Below, piece after piece: positions 1 to 10,925 of a DNA stretch of 64,000 nt (position 1 is the first letter of the stretch; every line of letters starts with the position of its first letter). A model generated the notes under the pieces. That model saw only the letters and a list, made by a program, of their open reading frames with translations. It searched no databases and was not told the origin of the DNA. Origin of the DNA: Yamagishiella unicocca (lineage: Eukaryota > Chlorophyta > Chlorophyceae > Chlamydomonadales > Volvocaceae). The stretch spans positions 1 to 64,000 of the forward strand of contig BDSL01000096.1 in the NCBI GenBank assembly GCA_003116995.1, in the 5' to 3' direction. Both the position numbers and the translations under genes were made by a program.

Positions 1-929
1 TCGCCACACAGTGTCTCATAGCTAGGGGACTTGATGTGCCAGTCAACATCTGGGAGATGACACCGCTGGAAACAGCGACGCACAGTTCCCCCGTCGCCAT
101 CGCCCGGGATGTACTCGCTGCTGTCGCTAAAGGTGTCTGAGCGAGGAGAAACTCCATGAAGTCAGCCGATCCAGCCTGGTCAGTATCTGAGGGTAGTTGT
201 CCATAGGTGGGAGTTCACTTGTGTAGGAGGCACTGTCCATATCTTCGGTCGTGTCCCTAGCTTCACCGGAGACAATTCACTAGCAGTGTTGCTTGGGCAT
301 TGGTATTGTTCGTGTTGGCTCCTGCACAGTTTTGCGCGTTGTGTTGTGTTCTCCCGAGCGAGTGCCTGGCCAGACACCCTCTCTGAAGCGCGTACCTTGG
401 TGTAAATGCCAGGCCTGGCGATATGTTGCATGCACATATTCTTCTGAGGAATCCGAGGTCATGTATCCTCAGCCGAGGAGGAACCCCATGCTGAACGGTG
501 CTGGCGTGATGTTCGTCTGGAGATGAGCTGTAGTTGACCACCATCCACTACATGTTGGACACAACTGTTGCACAAGCAATAGACGCTGTTGCTGCTCGGG
601 CCAGCACGTGTCACACCAAATATGGCAGTGGCGACGATGAACAGAACCACCACTAGCAGGACGACTGGTGAAACGCTTGTTCCCGCCTCCGGCTTAGTGA
701 GAGGTCGCGCCATTACAGAAGAAATGGAGACATCAAATCGGGGAAAAGTACTATAATGTAGCCGTGATTGGCGGGTTATCGTAGAGGCGACTGGCCAAGT
801 AAGGTGGCTTCAAACAGATTCAAATCTGTCATGGATTTCCTGCCAATGGTAGATAGTTTTGATAGCCGGACTTACAGTGTCTCAATACTCTGTGAGCGGT
901 AACTTGTAGGAGACCTTTATATGGAACCA
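1..929. other. left-edge region, no gene supported
   Basis: No convincing exon was found. Short frames on both strands lack family motifs and splice support. Base composition is close to 50% GC, lower than the gene-rich right side of the window. Confidence 0.3.
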
Positions 930-1700
930 GTTGGCTTTCCCGCTTGCAGGGCAAGCGCTGTCGTACAAAGAATTTCTCTATACGGCACCTCTTCGCAACA
1001 CGATTGTCCATATGCTGACTGCTGTATATGGTAGAGTGTTACATATTTTGCTTTCCTTCAATCCAACCACTGAAGTAAATGCGGCTTTAGCTTCTAGCAG
1101 GCATGAGTGCGCAATTCTCTGAGATAGTTTGCGCGGCTCAGAATTCCATTAAACAAACGTTAAAAAGCAAAGCCTTACGAGATGAAGCACTGTTTGAGAT
1201 CGCCCGCTACATCTCCGAATTGAGAATTGGCGCGCAGGTCAAGCTGAGTGACGGCCGCTCGGCTTTGGCCCCAGCAGAGGCTTCTCCAGCGGACATATTC
1301 GCGATGACATTTTCGGGACACAGTTTGAAGGCAAGCGCATAGTCCAGCAGTCGTCTCCCAACAGTGTCTGACCCGCATTAACTACTTTTGCAGACACAGA
1401 CCCTCAAGGACATCCTCAACCTTACCGGCGATGTTCGGAAATTCTTGTACAGTGGCGCAAAGAATGGGCCCGCAAGGAGCTGCAGTTTATGGCCATGACA
1501 TGGACTCGCCCGAGGATGCCGCCGAGGCAGCTCTCAGGATGGCAGAGGAAAGCTGGCCAGGGGATGGACTGATTGGTGCTGTCGGTTTCAGCAAGAATAT
1601 GCTTCCCGGAGATAGCCGGTTGCTGCCCAAGTACCACTGGCGCCAAATTGCATGGTTCGAGTTATGGAAGGTAAACAAACAAGATCAGCAATCCTGCTAG
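930..1700 (+). CDS. unidentified gene fragment (candidate exons)
   Basis: I do not recognise this gene. The best candidate exon runs from about 1103 to 1339. It is a hydrophilic helical stretch (contains ALRDEALFEIARYISELRIG) with no stop, and ends at AG|GCAAGC, a good GC-type donor. A TTTTGCAG acceptor follows at 1394. A second stretch, about 1431-1671, is Glu/Trp-rich (contains SPEDAAEAALRMAEESWPGD) and ends at a GTAAAC donor. An upstream stretch at 957-1030 could be another exon. The joins between these pieces could not be resolved into one frame. The gene would continue into, or be cut by, the satellite array that starts just downstream. Function unknown. Confidence 0.3.
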
Positions 1701-1799
1701 GACGACTGTGCACCCCAGCCACAGTTGTGCCCCCGTCCCCCCGCCCTCTTCCACTACAAGGAACAACTGGAAAGGCAGCGCCACCTCGATGCTGGGCCC

Positions 1800-4720
1800 T
1801 CTGGTGGTGTCCTGTACACCACAACGAGCAGCCGGCATGAGGCCTGTGGCTCTCGGGCTGCCTCCCCTGCGTCCACCTTCCAGGGCGGCTCCCCGTCATG
1901 CTGCAACACGGGAGTCCCGACGCAGCTGGCAGCATCGCAGGTGGGTGCAACGACTGGCGTGGTGCACATGGGGCGGGGTACATGCACAGGCCCATGCCAT
2001 CCGCCTGCCTCTGTGTGGGCCTTGGTTGCTTGGCACTGGCGTGTCTGGCCTCAATCATCCTGCGTGCCTTCCACCCTTGCTCGATTCCACCAGGCGGCCA
2101 TAAGTGGGGGACCTCCGTCCACGGGCGCCGTGCCGCTGGCGGTGTTGCAAGCCCCTGTGGCAGCGGCAGTAGACCCGACACAGCTGGCAGCATCGCAGGT
2201 GGGTGCAACGACTGGCGTGGTGCACATGGGGCGGGGGACATGCAAGAGGCCCACGCCATCCGCATGCCTCCGTGTGAGCCTTGGTTGCTTGGCACTGGCG
2301 CCTCTGGCCTCAATCATCCTGCGTGCCTTCCACCCTTGCTCGATTCCACCAGGCGGCCATCAGTGGGGACCTCCGTCCACGGGCGCCGTGCCGCTGGCGG
2401 TGTTGCAAGCCCCTGTGGCAGCGGCAGTAGACCCGACGCAGCTGGCAGCATCGCAGGTGGGTGCAACGACTGGCGTGGTGCACATGGGGCGGGGTACATG
2501 CAACAGGCCCACGCCATCCGCCTGCCTCTGTGTGGGCCTTGGTTGCTTGGCACTGGCGCGTCTGGCCTCAATCATCCTGCGTGCCTTCCACCCTTGCTCG
2601 ATTCCACCAGGCGGCCATCAGTGGGGGACCTCCGTCCACGGGCGCCGTGCCGCTGGCGGTGTTGCAAGCCCCTGTGGCGGCGGAAGTAGACCCGACGCAG
2701 CTGGCAGCATCGCAGGTGGGTGCAACGACTGGCGTGGTGCACATGGGGCGGGGTACATGCAAGAGGCCCACGCCATCCGCATGCCTCCGTGTGAGCCTTG
2801 GTTGCTTGGCACTGGCGCCTCTGGCCTCAATCATCCTGCGTGCCTTCCACCCTTGCTCGATTCCACCAGGCGGCCATAAGTGGGGGACCTCCGTCCACGG
2901 GCGCCGTGCCGCTGGCGGTGTTGCAAGCCCCTGTGGCGGCGGAAGTAGACCCGACGCAGCTGGCAGCATCGCAGGTGGGTGCAACGACTGGCGTGGTGCA
3001 CATGGGCGGGGTACATGCAAGAGGCCCACGCCATCCGCCTGCCTCCGTGTGGGCCTTGGTTGCTTGGCACTGGCGCGTCTGGCCTCAATCATCCTGCGTG
3101 CCTTCCACCCTTGCTCGATTCCACCAGGCGGCCATAAGTGGGGGACCTCCGTCCACGGGCGCCGTGCCGCTGGCGGTGTTGCAAGCCCCTGTGGCAGCGG
3201 CAGTAGACCCGACGCAGCTGGCAGCATCGCAGGTGGGTGCAACGACTGGCGTGGTGCACATGGGCGGGTACATGCAACAGGCCCACGCCATCCGCCTGCC
3301 TCCGTGTGGGCCTTGGTTGCTTGGCACTGGCGCGTCTGGCCTCAATCATCCTGCGTGCCTTCCACCCTTGCTCGATTCCACCAGGCGGCCATCAGTGGGG
3401 ACCTCCGTCCACGGGCGCCGTGCCGCTGGCGGTGTTGCAAGCCCCTGTGGCAGCGGCAGTAGACCCGACGCAGCTGGCAGCATCGCAGGTGGGTGCAACG
3501 ACTGGCGTGGTGCACATGGGCGGGGTACATGCAAGAGGCCCACGCCATCCGCCTGCCTCCGTGTGGGCCTTGGCTGCCTAGCACTGGCGCGTCTGGCCTC
3601 AATCATCCTGCGTGCCTTCCACCCTTGCTCGATTCCACCAGGCGGCCATAAGTGGGGGACCTCCGTCCACGGGCGCCGTGCCGCTGGCGGTGTTGCAAGC
3701 CCCTGTGGCAGCGGCAGTAGACCCGACGCAGCTGGCAGCATCGCAGGTGGGTGCAACGACTGGCGTGGTGCACATGGGCGGGGTACATGCAAGAGGCCCA
3801 CGCCATCCGCCTGCCTCCGTGTGGGCCTTGGTTGCTTGGCACTGGCGCCTCTGGCCTCAATCATCCTGCGTGCCTTCCACCCTTGCTCGATTCCACCAGG
3901 CGGCCATAAGTGGGGGACCTCCGTCCACGGGCGCCGTGCCGCTGGCGGTGTTGCAAGCCCCTGTGGCAGCGGCAGTAGACCAGTTGGCAGCATCGCAGGT
4001 GGGTGCAACGACTGGCATGGTGCACACGGGGCGGGTACATGCAAGAGGCCCACGCCATCCGCATGCCTCCGTGTGAGCCTTGGTTGCTTGCACTGGCGCC
4101 TCTGGCCTCAATCATCCTGCGTGCCTTCCACCCTTGCTCGATTCCACCAGGCGGCCATCAGTGGGGGACCTCCGTCCACGGGCGCCGTGCGCTGGCGGTG
4201 TTGCAAGCCCCTGTGGCAGCGGCAGTAGACCCGACGCAGCTGGCAGCATCGCAGGTGGGTGCAACGACTGGCATGGTGCACATGGGGCGGGTACATGCAA
4301 CAGGCCCATGCCATCCGCCTGCCTCTGTGTGGCCTTGGTTGCTTGGCACTGGCGTGTCTGGCCTCAATCATCCTGCGTGCCTTCCACCCTTGCTCGATTC
4401 CACCAGGCGGCCATCAGTGGGGGACCTCCGTCCACGGGCGCCGTGCCGCTGGCGGTGTTGCAAGCCCTGTGGCGGCGGCAGTAGACCCGACGCAGCTGGC
4501 AGCATCGCAGTGGGTGCAACGACTGGCGTGGTGCACGTGGGGCGGGGTACATGCAACAGGCCCACGCCATCCGCCTGCCTCCGTGTGAGCCTTGGTCGCT
4601 TGCACTGGCGCGTCTGGCCTCAATCATCCTGCGTGCCTTCCACCCTTGCTCGATTCCACCAGGCGGCCATCAGTGAGGGACCTCCGTCCACGGGCGCCAT
4701 GCTAGTGACCACCAGTGAGG
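1800..4720. repeat. tandem satellite array, about 258-bp unit, 11 copies
   Basis: The anchor CAGCTGGCAGC recurs at about 1923, 2181, 2439, 2698, 2957, 3215, 3471, 3729, 3982 (variant), 4237 and 4493, giving spacings of 253-259 bp. Copies differ by a few percent plus 1-5 base indels; the later copies are more indel-prone. Because 258 is divisible by three and the unit has few stops, long artificial ORFs exist on both strands. The array tails off near 4715 in degenerate copies of the GACCTCCGTCCACGG segment. Confidence 0.95.
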
Positions 4721-4974
4721 GGCTGCCGTCCACGGCTGGAGGGCGATGCAATCAAGAAGGTGACAACAGGAAAAGGTTTAGGCCAACGGTAGGTACGGAT
4801 GGGCCCATATACAGACTCCATCGTATTTCCGTCGATGGTCATCTGTGTGTGATCCCTCGCAAACTATTTATGCAGCTTACTATGTGTCATTGCCATATCA
4901 ACCTGGGTCCCTCAGGTCGAATACACGCTGGCAGGCCGCGGATTGAAGTCTTTTTCCTGCAGAGCCAGTGTTAA
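4721..4974. other. spacer between satellite and oxygenase gene
   Basis: About 250 bases of lower-GC sequence. A frame at 4915-4990 encodes a basic stretch (SVKRRKQQQSR) that could be the start of the next gene's coding region, but no start or splice join could be fixed. Confidence 0.3.
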
Positions 4975-6141
4975 GCGTCGCAAACAGCAGCAGTCAAGGA
5001 TGGAGCAGGCTCCCACTGGCGGCTCTTGGAGCCACTTGAGAGGGTGGACAGCAGCCTCTTCCTCTGCGATGTGGAGGATGTACCGGCGACTCTGAGGCTG
5101 CGTGGGTTGGCGGTCGTCAAGGATGATGAGCTGGGGCTCCTGGCCTCAGATGAGGCCGCATCAGCAGCCACAGCATTCATCCAGAAGGCCGGTCGCCCCA
5201 TTTTCCAGCATGTCCTGCGGGATGCAGAAGGTGACATCGCAAGCTCAGAGGAGGGGAGGCCCTACCTTACAGGGTCGGGTGGTGAGCGTCTGCAGGCCGG
5301 GTTCGGTCTTCGACAGCCCCAGGGCCATTGATCACCATCCAGAGGCGTGGAGAGGCGATAGTTAAACGGGTCATCGACCTGATACAAGCACAGAAGCCCG
5401 CACCCAAACTGCGCATTCGTAAGAGGGTACTCCTGGGCACCAGGCCCAGCGACCCGCCGGCCGAGGCGCAGGCCCTTCACGTGGATGTGCACCCTGGGAA
5501 CGAGGACGCGTTCGTCGTGCTGCTTCCACTGGTGAGGGACACCGGTCTGCTGGTTGCACCCTACGGCAGCCACGTTACCATCATTGCGTGGGAGCAGATT
5601 ACTAAAAACTTCCGCAAGGTGGCAGATGGAGGCGAAGCTGGCACTTCTGCTGGCGGTGGCACTACTGCTGGCAGCACAGGCGACGGCTCTGCTGGCGGTG
5701 GTGCTCGGTCTGGGCGCGGCGTGGGTGGTGCAGCTGCTGCTCGTGTGGGTGTTGATGTTGATGGTGGTGTGGGCGCAGCACTGCTGCTGGTGTGGGTGGC
5801 GGGGCAGACGACGGGGCAGGAGGGGACAGCAGCGACAGTGCATCCGAGTCATCCAATGGTGAGGATGGCTCTGGTGATGATGGTGCACTCGATGACGATT
5901 TTGCTGCAAGCGTGATGCGGACCCTGCCACCCACAAAATCTGCAGGCTGATGGTCCAGCCAGGACAGGCCCTGTTTTTGCACGGCAACGCCGTGCATGCA
6001 GGGGATGCCGGCAAGGTGGATGGCTGGACCCCTCGCCTGCACATGTATGTGCAGCCAGGCAAGGTGAAGGACAGGACCACTCCTGTCGAGGCCATGCACA
6101 AGGGCTTCGCAGCGGGGCTTTTTGGTCCCTGGAAGCCTTAG
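4975..6141 (+). pseudogene. 2-oxoglutarate/Fe(II)-dependent oxygenase-like gene, frame-disrupted
   Basis: Three collinear coding blocks look like a PhyH/prolyl-hydroxylase-type 2OG-Fe(II) oxygenase. Block one (about 4978-5330) is helical, with GLAVVKDDELGLLASDEAAS. Block two (5328-5605) carries the metal-binding HVD (His codon 5478, Asp codon 5484) in QALHVDVHPGNEDAFVVLLP. Block three (from about 5947, after a CTGCAG acceptor) carries the distal histidine in LFLHGNAVHAGDAG (His codon 5994) and an Arg-containing strand TPRLHMYVQPG expected to bind 2OG, then stops at 6141. Blocks one and two are in different frames with no intron between them, so one indel breaks the gene near 5330. Between blocks two and three is a Gly/Ala/Asp-rich low-complexity stretch. 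HxD...H...R geometry is the family hallmark; the substrate cannot be inferred. Either a pseudogene or a sequencing indel. Confidence 0.6.
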
Positions 6142-6515
6142 GTTTGAGGGAGGGCGACGAGTGGGAATGGAGTTTTACTGAGGGACGGCAGCGAGTAGGG
6201 ATGGGAGCTGGCAAGGTGGATGGCTGGACCCCTCGCCTGCACATGTATGTGCATCGCAGTTGGGCAAGGTGAAGGACAGGACCACTGTCGAGGCCATGCA
6301 CTGGGGCTTCACGGCGGGGCTTCAATACCCTGGAAGCCTTAGGTTTCGAGGGATGGCAATGAGTGGGGCTGGAGCCTTATTCTCAAGGGAAGGCAGCGTG
6401 TAGGGATGGGAGCCGGGTTGCCGGCTCGGTGGATGATTGGACCCCTCGCCTGCACATGTATGTGCAGCCAGGCAAGGTGAAGGACAGGACCACTCCTGTC
6501 GAGGCCATGCATTAC
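6010..6515 (+). repeat. triplicated 3' coding segment of the oxygenase gene
   Basis: A block of about 90 bp (GGCAAGGTGGATGGCTGGAC through GTCGAGGCCATGCA) starts at about 6010, 6210 and 6422, so the unit including spacer is 200-212 bp. Each copy encodes the strand with TPRLHMYV and PGKVKDRTTPVEAMH. Copies two and three lack the metal-binding part and carry small indels, so they are 3' remnants rather than genes. Confidence 0.85.
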
Positions 6516-6519
6516 GGCA

Positions 6520-7415
6520 ATAGCTTCACGGCAGGATCTTCAGACCCTGGAAGTCTTAGGTTTGAGGGAGGGCAACGAGTGGGGATGGCATTAAATAGGG
6601 TGTGGTGGGTGCCAGGGGTTGCGTCGGGGGCCTAAACTCCATTTCATTTTAAGCTATGCTTCGGCCAGCTCTACAGCAATGTCGCATAAAACATACGGCA
6701 AAAGGTATAACCATCAGGCACATCACCAGCCACTGAGGAAGACAGGAGAAGACAGAGACCGATGTGCACCAGAACAAAGGAGTTCTTGTTACAGCGGGCC
6801 CAAACCAAAAACAAAAAAGAGCGAGCGGGTCATCTGACCAAACACTGCAGCACGTTGAACTATTAATCTGCCGGATCCACCTGCATGCACCTCTAGGCCA
6901 TACACGCTCGCTGAGCTTTCACATCATGGCTTCCCACTGGGGGTTGGTGTGGGAGGGCATCAGAGCCCCATCCTTGGTCTGTTTCCTACACCACTGAGCC
7001 CCATTCCTGCCGTTGCTGGCTGCACACCTCACAGGCCTGGGTAAGAGTACAAGTCATACATTGACTGACACGGCACAGTGTGTGGTGCGGATATGGCAAT
7101 GGTGCGGTGGTTTCCCCCTCTGTTTTGCCAGTGGCACACAACCCGGGACAGCACGGTAGTGATTTGGCATGTGCACGGTGACCGTGTAAACTTTGGCTCT
7201 GTCTGTACATTTTTTCTGGTCACGCACCTGTCTGTTTCTATATTAGCCACATTTTAATTTGAATACAAGCGCTACAGCTCAAGTCAACTGCCATAAATAG
7301 CCATTTAAGGTCCCGACATGGTGCATTGCCGTAGAGAGTCAGTCTTTTGAAACTGCACCAGCAATCGAATGGCTGCTTGTTACACGCTTATCTCTCTCTA
7401 ACAACGTCTGAGCTT
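6520..7415. other. intergenic, no gene seen
   Basis: About 900 bases of roughly 50% GC sequence with no supported exon. It separates the oxygenase gene from the 7.4-kb gene and presumably holds the latter's promoter and 5' UTR. Confidence 0.4.
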
Positions 7416-9659
7416 ATGGAAGATTTCCCAAGCCCAACCAGTGGACACGGTTCATCTCGTTCAGCATCCCCAGACTGTTCGTTAGTGCAGCCAATTCTCA
7501 CCTTGGATGAGGAGCGCGCTCAGCTAATTGCCCGTAATCTGGAAAGGATACGGGCTCTTCCTGTCATCAGCGTTCCAAGATCAACGAGGCGGATTGTGAA
7601 GCGGATTGTGAAGCGGGCACCTGCCAACCTCGCGCCACACAGCCCAAGGAGGTCAAATCGGATTGCTGCAATGCCCAAACCTGCAGCCAAGGTTCAGGTG
7701 AGTAGGCGCCTGCAATTACAAGTCATTTGGGGCAATGGTACCGGTCAAACAACCGAAGTGGCCATCCTATCACTCGTTTATGACCTGTGCTACTTTGCTG
7801 GAAGGCTCATAGTGTGCCCTTTGTGAAATGCATGAACTTTCTTTATAAGCAGGCCGACGCTGCCAAGGATGTGGATGCAGCTCAACTGGATGCCCATATC
7901 GAGGTCGAGGTTGACCCCGAGGCACATCTTTCGGTGTTCACAGAGATGCAGAAGGCGTGGGCTTCAAAGCATTCGCTGGACCTGCTCGGCGATGTTGGGA
8001 TGATGCTCGCTGCCAACATGCGGTGGCAACAACAGTACAAACTGCAGGTGGCAACTGAGGGAGGGTTCCTCCGGGCATACAAGGCCTGTGGCATCCTGAA
8101 CAATGCTGGATTGTTTGTCGGTGACTTGGCGGATGGCAAGAACCAGGCCATCGCTGTGTTCACTGACGACTTCCAGCAGCAGCTCAAGGGGCAGGCATGC
8201 TCGCGCCAGAGCTGCAGCGCATTGTCGATGGCCTGGGGTTTCTGTGCAACACTGGGGGGAGCAGCAGGAAGCGGAAGTCCCTGGCCTGCACTGAGGACAG
8301 GGCGAGCCAGCGTGTGAGGGCATCTGCAGTCCTGGTGGACAAAGTGATGGAGGTGTTTGCTGATGACCTGTCCAATGAGTCGGTCTTCGGTCAGATCAAG
8401 GTAGGTTTGCAGCAGTCTGAGCCTTTGCAATGCATGTCTTTGCAGTTCAAGATGTGTTATCTACACCACCTCAAGATAAAATATAATCCCGTGCGTGCCT
8501 GCCCCAGGACATGACCAGCCGGCTCAAGTCAATCGTCGGGGACCTCATGGGCTACCGCAGGACAGCACAGCTTCTCGGCCTTGAAAAGAACGCCAGTGAG
8601 GCAGCCGTGCTGGAAAAGCTGAAGAACGTCCTCTACAACAAGTGGAAGAATACGAGGCATGAAGAGAACAAGAAGCTGGGAGGTGAGACTAGTAATCAGA
8701 CAGTCATGACAAGTGTCAGCTTTGGCCTTTTCATTCATGCAGTGTTAAAGGCTCAAGTGGATAAGAAGCCTCTCAAGATATGGCCATTCCCCGTGTGGTT
8801 GTCTTGTTTTGGTATGCAGGTGTCCGGAACGACAACGGTGACACCAACACTGGTGCTGAGACCGCTGCGACCACAGGCGGAATGGGGGGCGAGGATGTCA
8901 CATCTCCTGCTGCCGGGGCCAGAATCCCGGTCCCAGCTGTGGCCCCCGTCGTCCTGGCCCCAGCCCATGCCACCGCCATGGCCGCAGCCCCGGCCACCGT
9001 CCCAGACATGGCCCCAACTGGCAAGTGGGGGTCCCTACTGGACGATGATGACAAAGAGTTGGCTGCATACCAGGCAACCACCCACGCTGAGTACTTGAGC
9101 CAGTACCCACTGGGCACTATCTCTTCTGGCTGCTTCCTGGTGGGCGGTGTCAAGGAGGGCAAAAAGCTGGTTAAGCCCGTCATTCTGGGTGCTGGCATCC
9201 TCATGGGCGACCTGGTGGGTACAATGATAACAGGCAGGGTACACCTGAATGTGTCTTGCTAGGGGCTGCTGGTCAGAGGACATGTAACATTTCTTTTCTG
9301 TCGCAGAACCCACAGCTGGGTGGCAGCAGCAAGGTCCTGGTCATCGCAAAGTCATCAGAGGCCGTGGGCAAAAAGTTTGTGCTCCCACCACCAGTGGGGC
9401 ACATCTCCCTCAAGGACACACCCCTGGGGGTGTTCGAGAAGGTAAGATGCACCGAGATTAATGTTTGCCTTCAGGACTTGCTTCATGGGCATAGCTTACT
9501 AAGGCTTCATTTTTGCAGGTCAACTGGCCGGTGATGGGGATTCTGGCAGTGAAGGATGGTGGTACTGCAGTGGCATGGGCCAGGTCCAAGTGCGGCCTTA
9601 CTGACAGGCAGATGGCATCTGTTAAGCACTTGATTGCTGCTGGCAATGTGGAGGAATGA
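7416..9659 (+). CDS. unidentified six-exon gene (one-base frameshift in exon 2)
   Basis: Exons 7416-7697, 7853-8400, 8508-8682, 8820-9214, 9307-9441 and 9519-9659 have GT-AG introns and matching phases, predicting about 558 residues. Exon 1 has ATG, a basic stretch (RRIVKRIVKRAP) and RRSNRIAAMPK, possibly a nuclear-localisation or chromatin-binding patch. Exon 2 is helical (MMLAANMRWQQQYKL); its frame breaks at the GGGG run at about 8188-8191, where one extra G restores everything downstream. Exon 3 is rich in Lys/Asn helices. Exon 4 begins with a Thr/Gly/Ala/Pro linker and ends in a compact domain continuing through exons 5-6 (LGTISSGCFLVGGV, FVLPPPVGHISLKDTP). I do not recognise the family. 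Real gene structure is well supported; function is unknown, and it could belong to a domesticated or mobile element. Confidence 0.65.
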
Positions 9660-10600
9660 CTGGCTGTCAGCTGACAGATGCTGGCACGGGTATATACTAG
9701 TGCCCTGAAGAGGCAGGGTGTGGTCTGTTTGCAAAAAATCGTCTTGGTTTTCTGGTGGTTTATGTTTGTGTCTAACTTGTCCTGATTATGCCTGATGTGG
9801 TGTGCCTATGTACCCATACGCCCTTCACCCACAAATGTGTAGACGGGTTGGGTTTTCTTGGTTTTGCAAAGGTGTTGCAAAGGTGTTGCATAGCCTTTTA
9901 ATGGTTCTACACATACTGCTGTGTTGGGTTTTGCTTATTATGGAAAGATCATTAGTAGGTTGCTAATTGCGTATGCCTGGCTGATAATAACTAGGGTACA
10001 TTCTGTATGGTGATAATGATCGGTAGTAGTTGTGGGGTTATAAGGACACATATACCTGTTATATGGTCACTGCATAGCAACTGCCTTATTTGCAAATGTA
10101 ATGCATGTTTTGCCTCTCGGAGAGCTCTCATTGTGCAATGGTCAGGGCATATGGAAGTAATACTGTCCGTCCAGTACGAACCCTACCTAACAATAATGGC
10201 TATCAAAAAAGTGTTTACAGCGTTATAAGAACACACTAAAAAAAGCGCTAAGGAAGCACTAAGAAGACGCGCTAAAAGACAGCTGTAATAAACGCTCTAA
10301 TAAAGCTGTAAGAAAACGCCCTAATAAAGCACTAAGAAGGCTGAGAACGTTATAAGGAGTCGCTAAGAAAACATAAGGAATGTGTTTTCTTACTGTTTTA
10401 AGAGTGCACAGTTTTACCGCGGCGTAGATAAGTAATTATAAGTGGGTTTTATGGGCTTTTTAAACCTACTTATAGCTCTTATAGCTATCCTTTTTATATG
10501 GGCTAAGACAGCCTAACACCATCCTTATACACCTTCTAATTTGGTAGGGTAAGACCTTAGCGATACCCTCCTCACTAAGACCTATCTGTATTTAGACCTT
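9660..10600. other. AT-rich island between the 7.4-kb gene and RDR
   Basis: Composition falls sharply compared with both flanks. From about 10215 to 10390 the sequence is built from degenerate CGCTAA / CCTAATAAAGC / CTAAGAAG words, an irregular short-period repeat. No exon or RNA gene is supported. It presumably covers the 3' UTR of the upstream gene and the region where 5' exons of RDR should be. Confidence 0.6.
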
Positions 10601-10925
10601 ACCTGCACGGGCGTCAGGGGGCGCAGGCGGGTCGTGTCCTTGGAGGAGCCGCCGCCCTCCGCCACACCACCCCAGGGTGCCCCCCTGGAGGTTGCGCAGG
10701 AGCGGGTGTTGGCGCATCCGTGTGCAAACAGACAGGACAGGACAGGCTGTGATACTGCGAGCGTGGAACGCCCGTATGTGGGGCGGGGCTGCACTGGGGT
10801 CCCACTCCTCTCCTTGCCCCACCCTCTCATCTGAGCCTCCCCGCCCTCCCTCGAGCCCCCGAACCCTGCCCCCCTGCCACCCCGCCCCCCGCCCCCCCTA
10901 TCTCGCTGCTGGGCATGGTTTTTAG

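Noticed and set aside
1725..4974. Long ORFs (up to 476 codons) on both strands
   Set aside because: They are the 258-bp satellite read through in frames; codon content repeats exactly and no splice or family signal exists.
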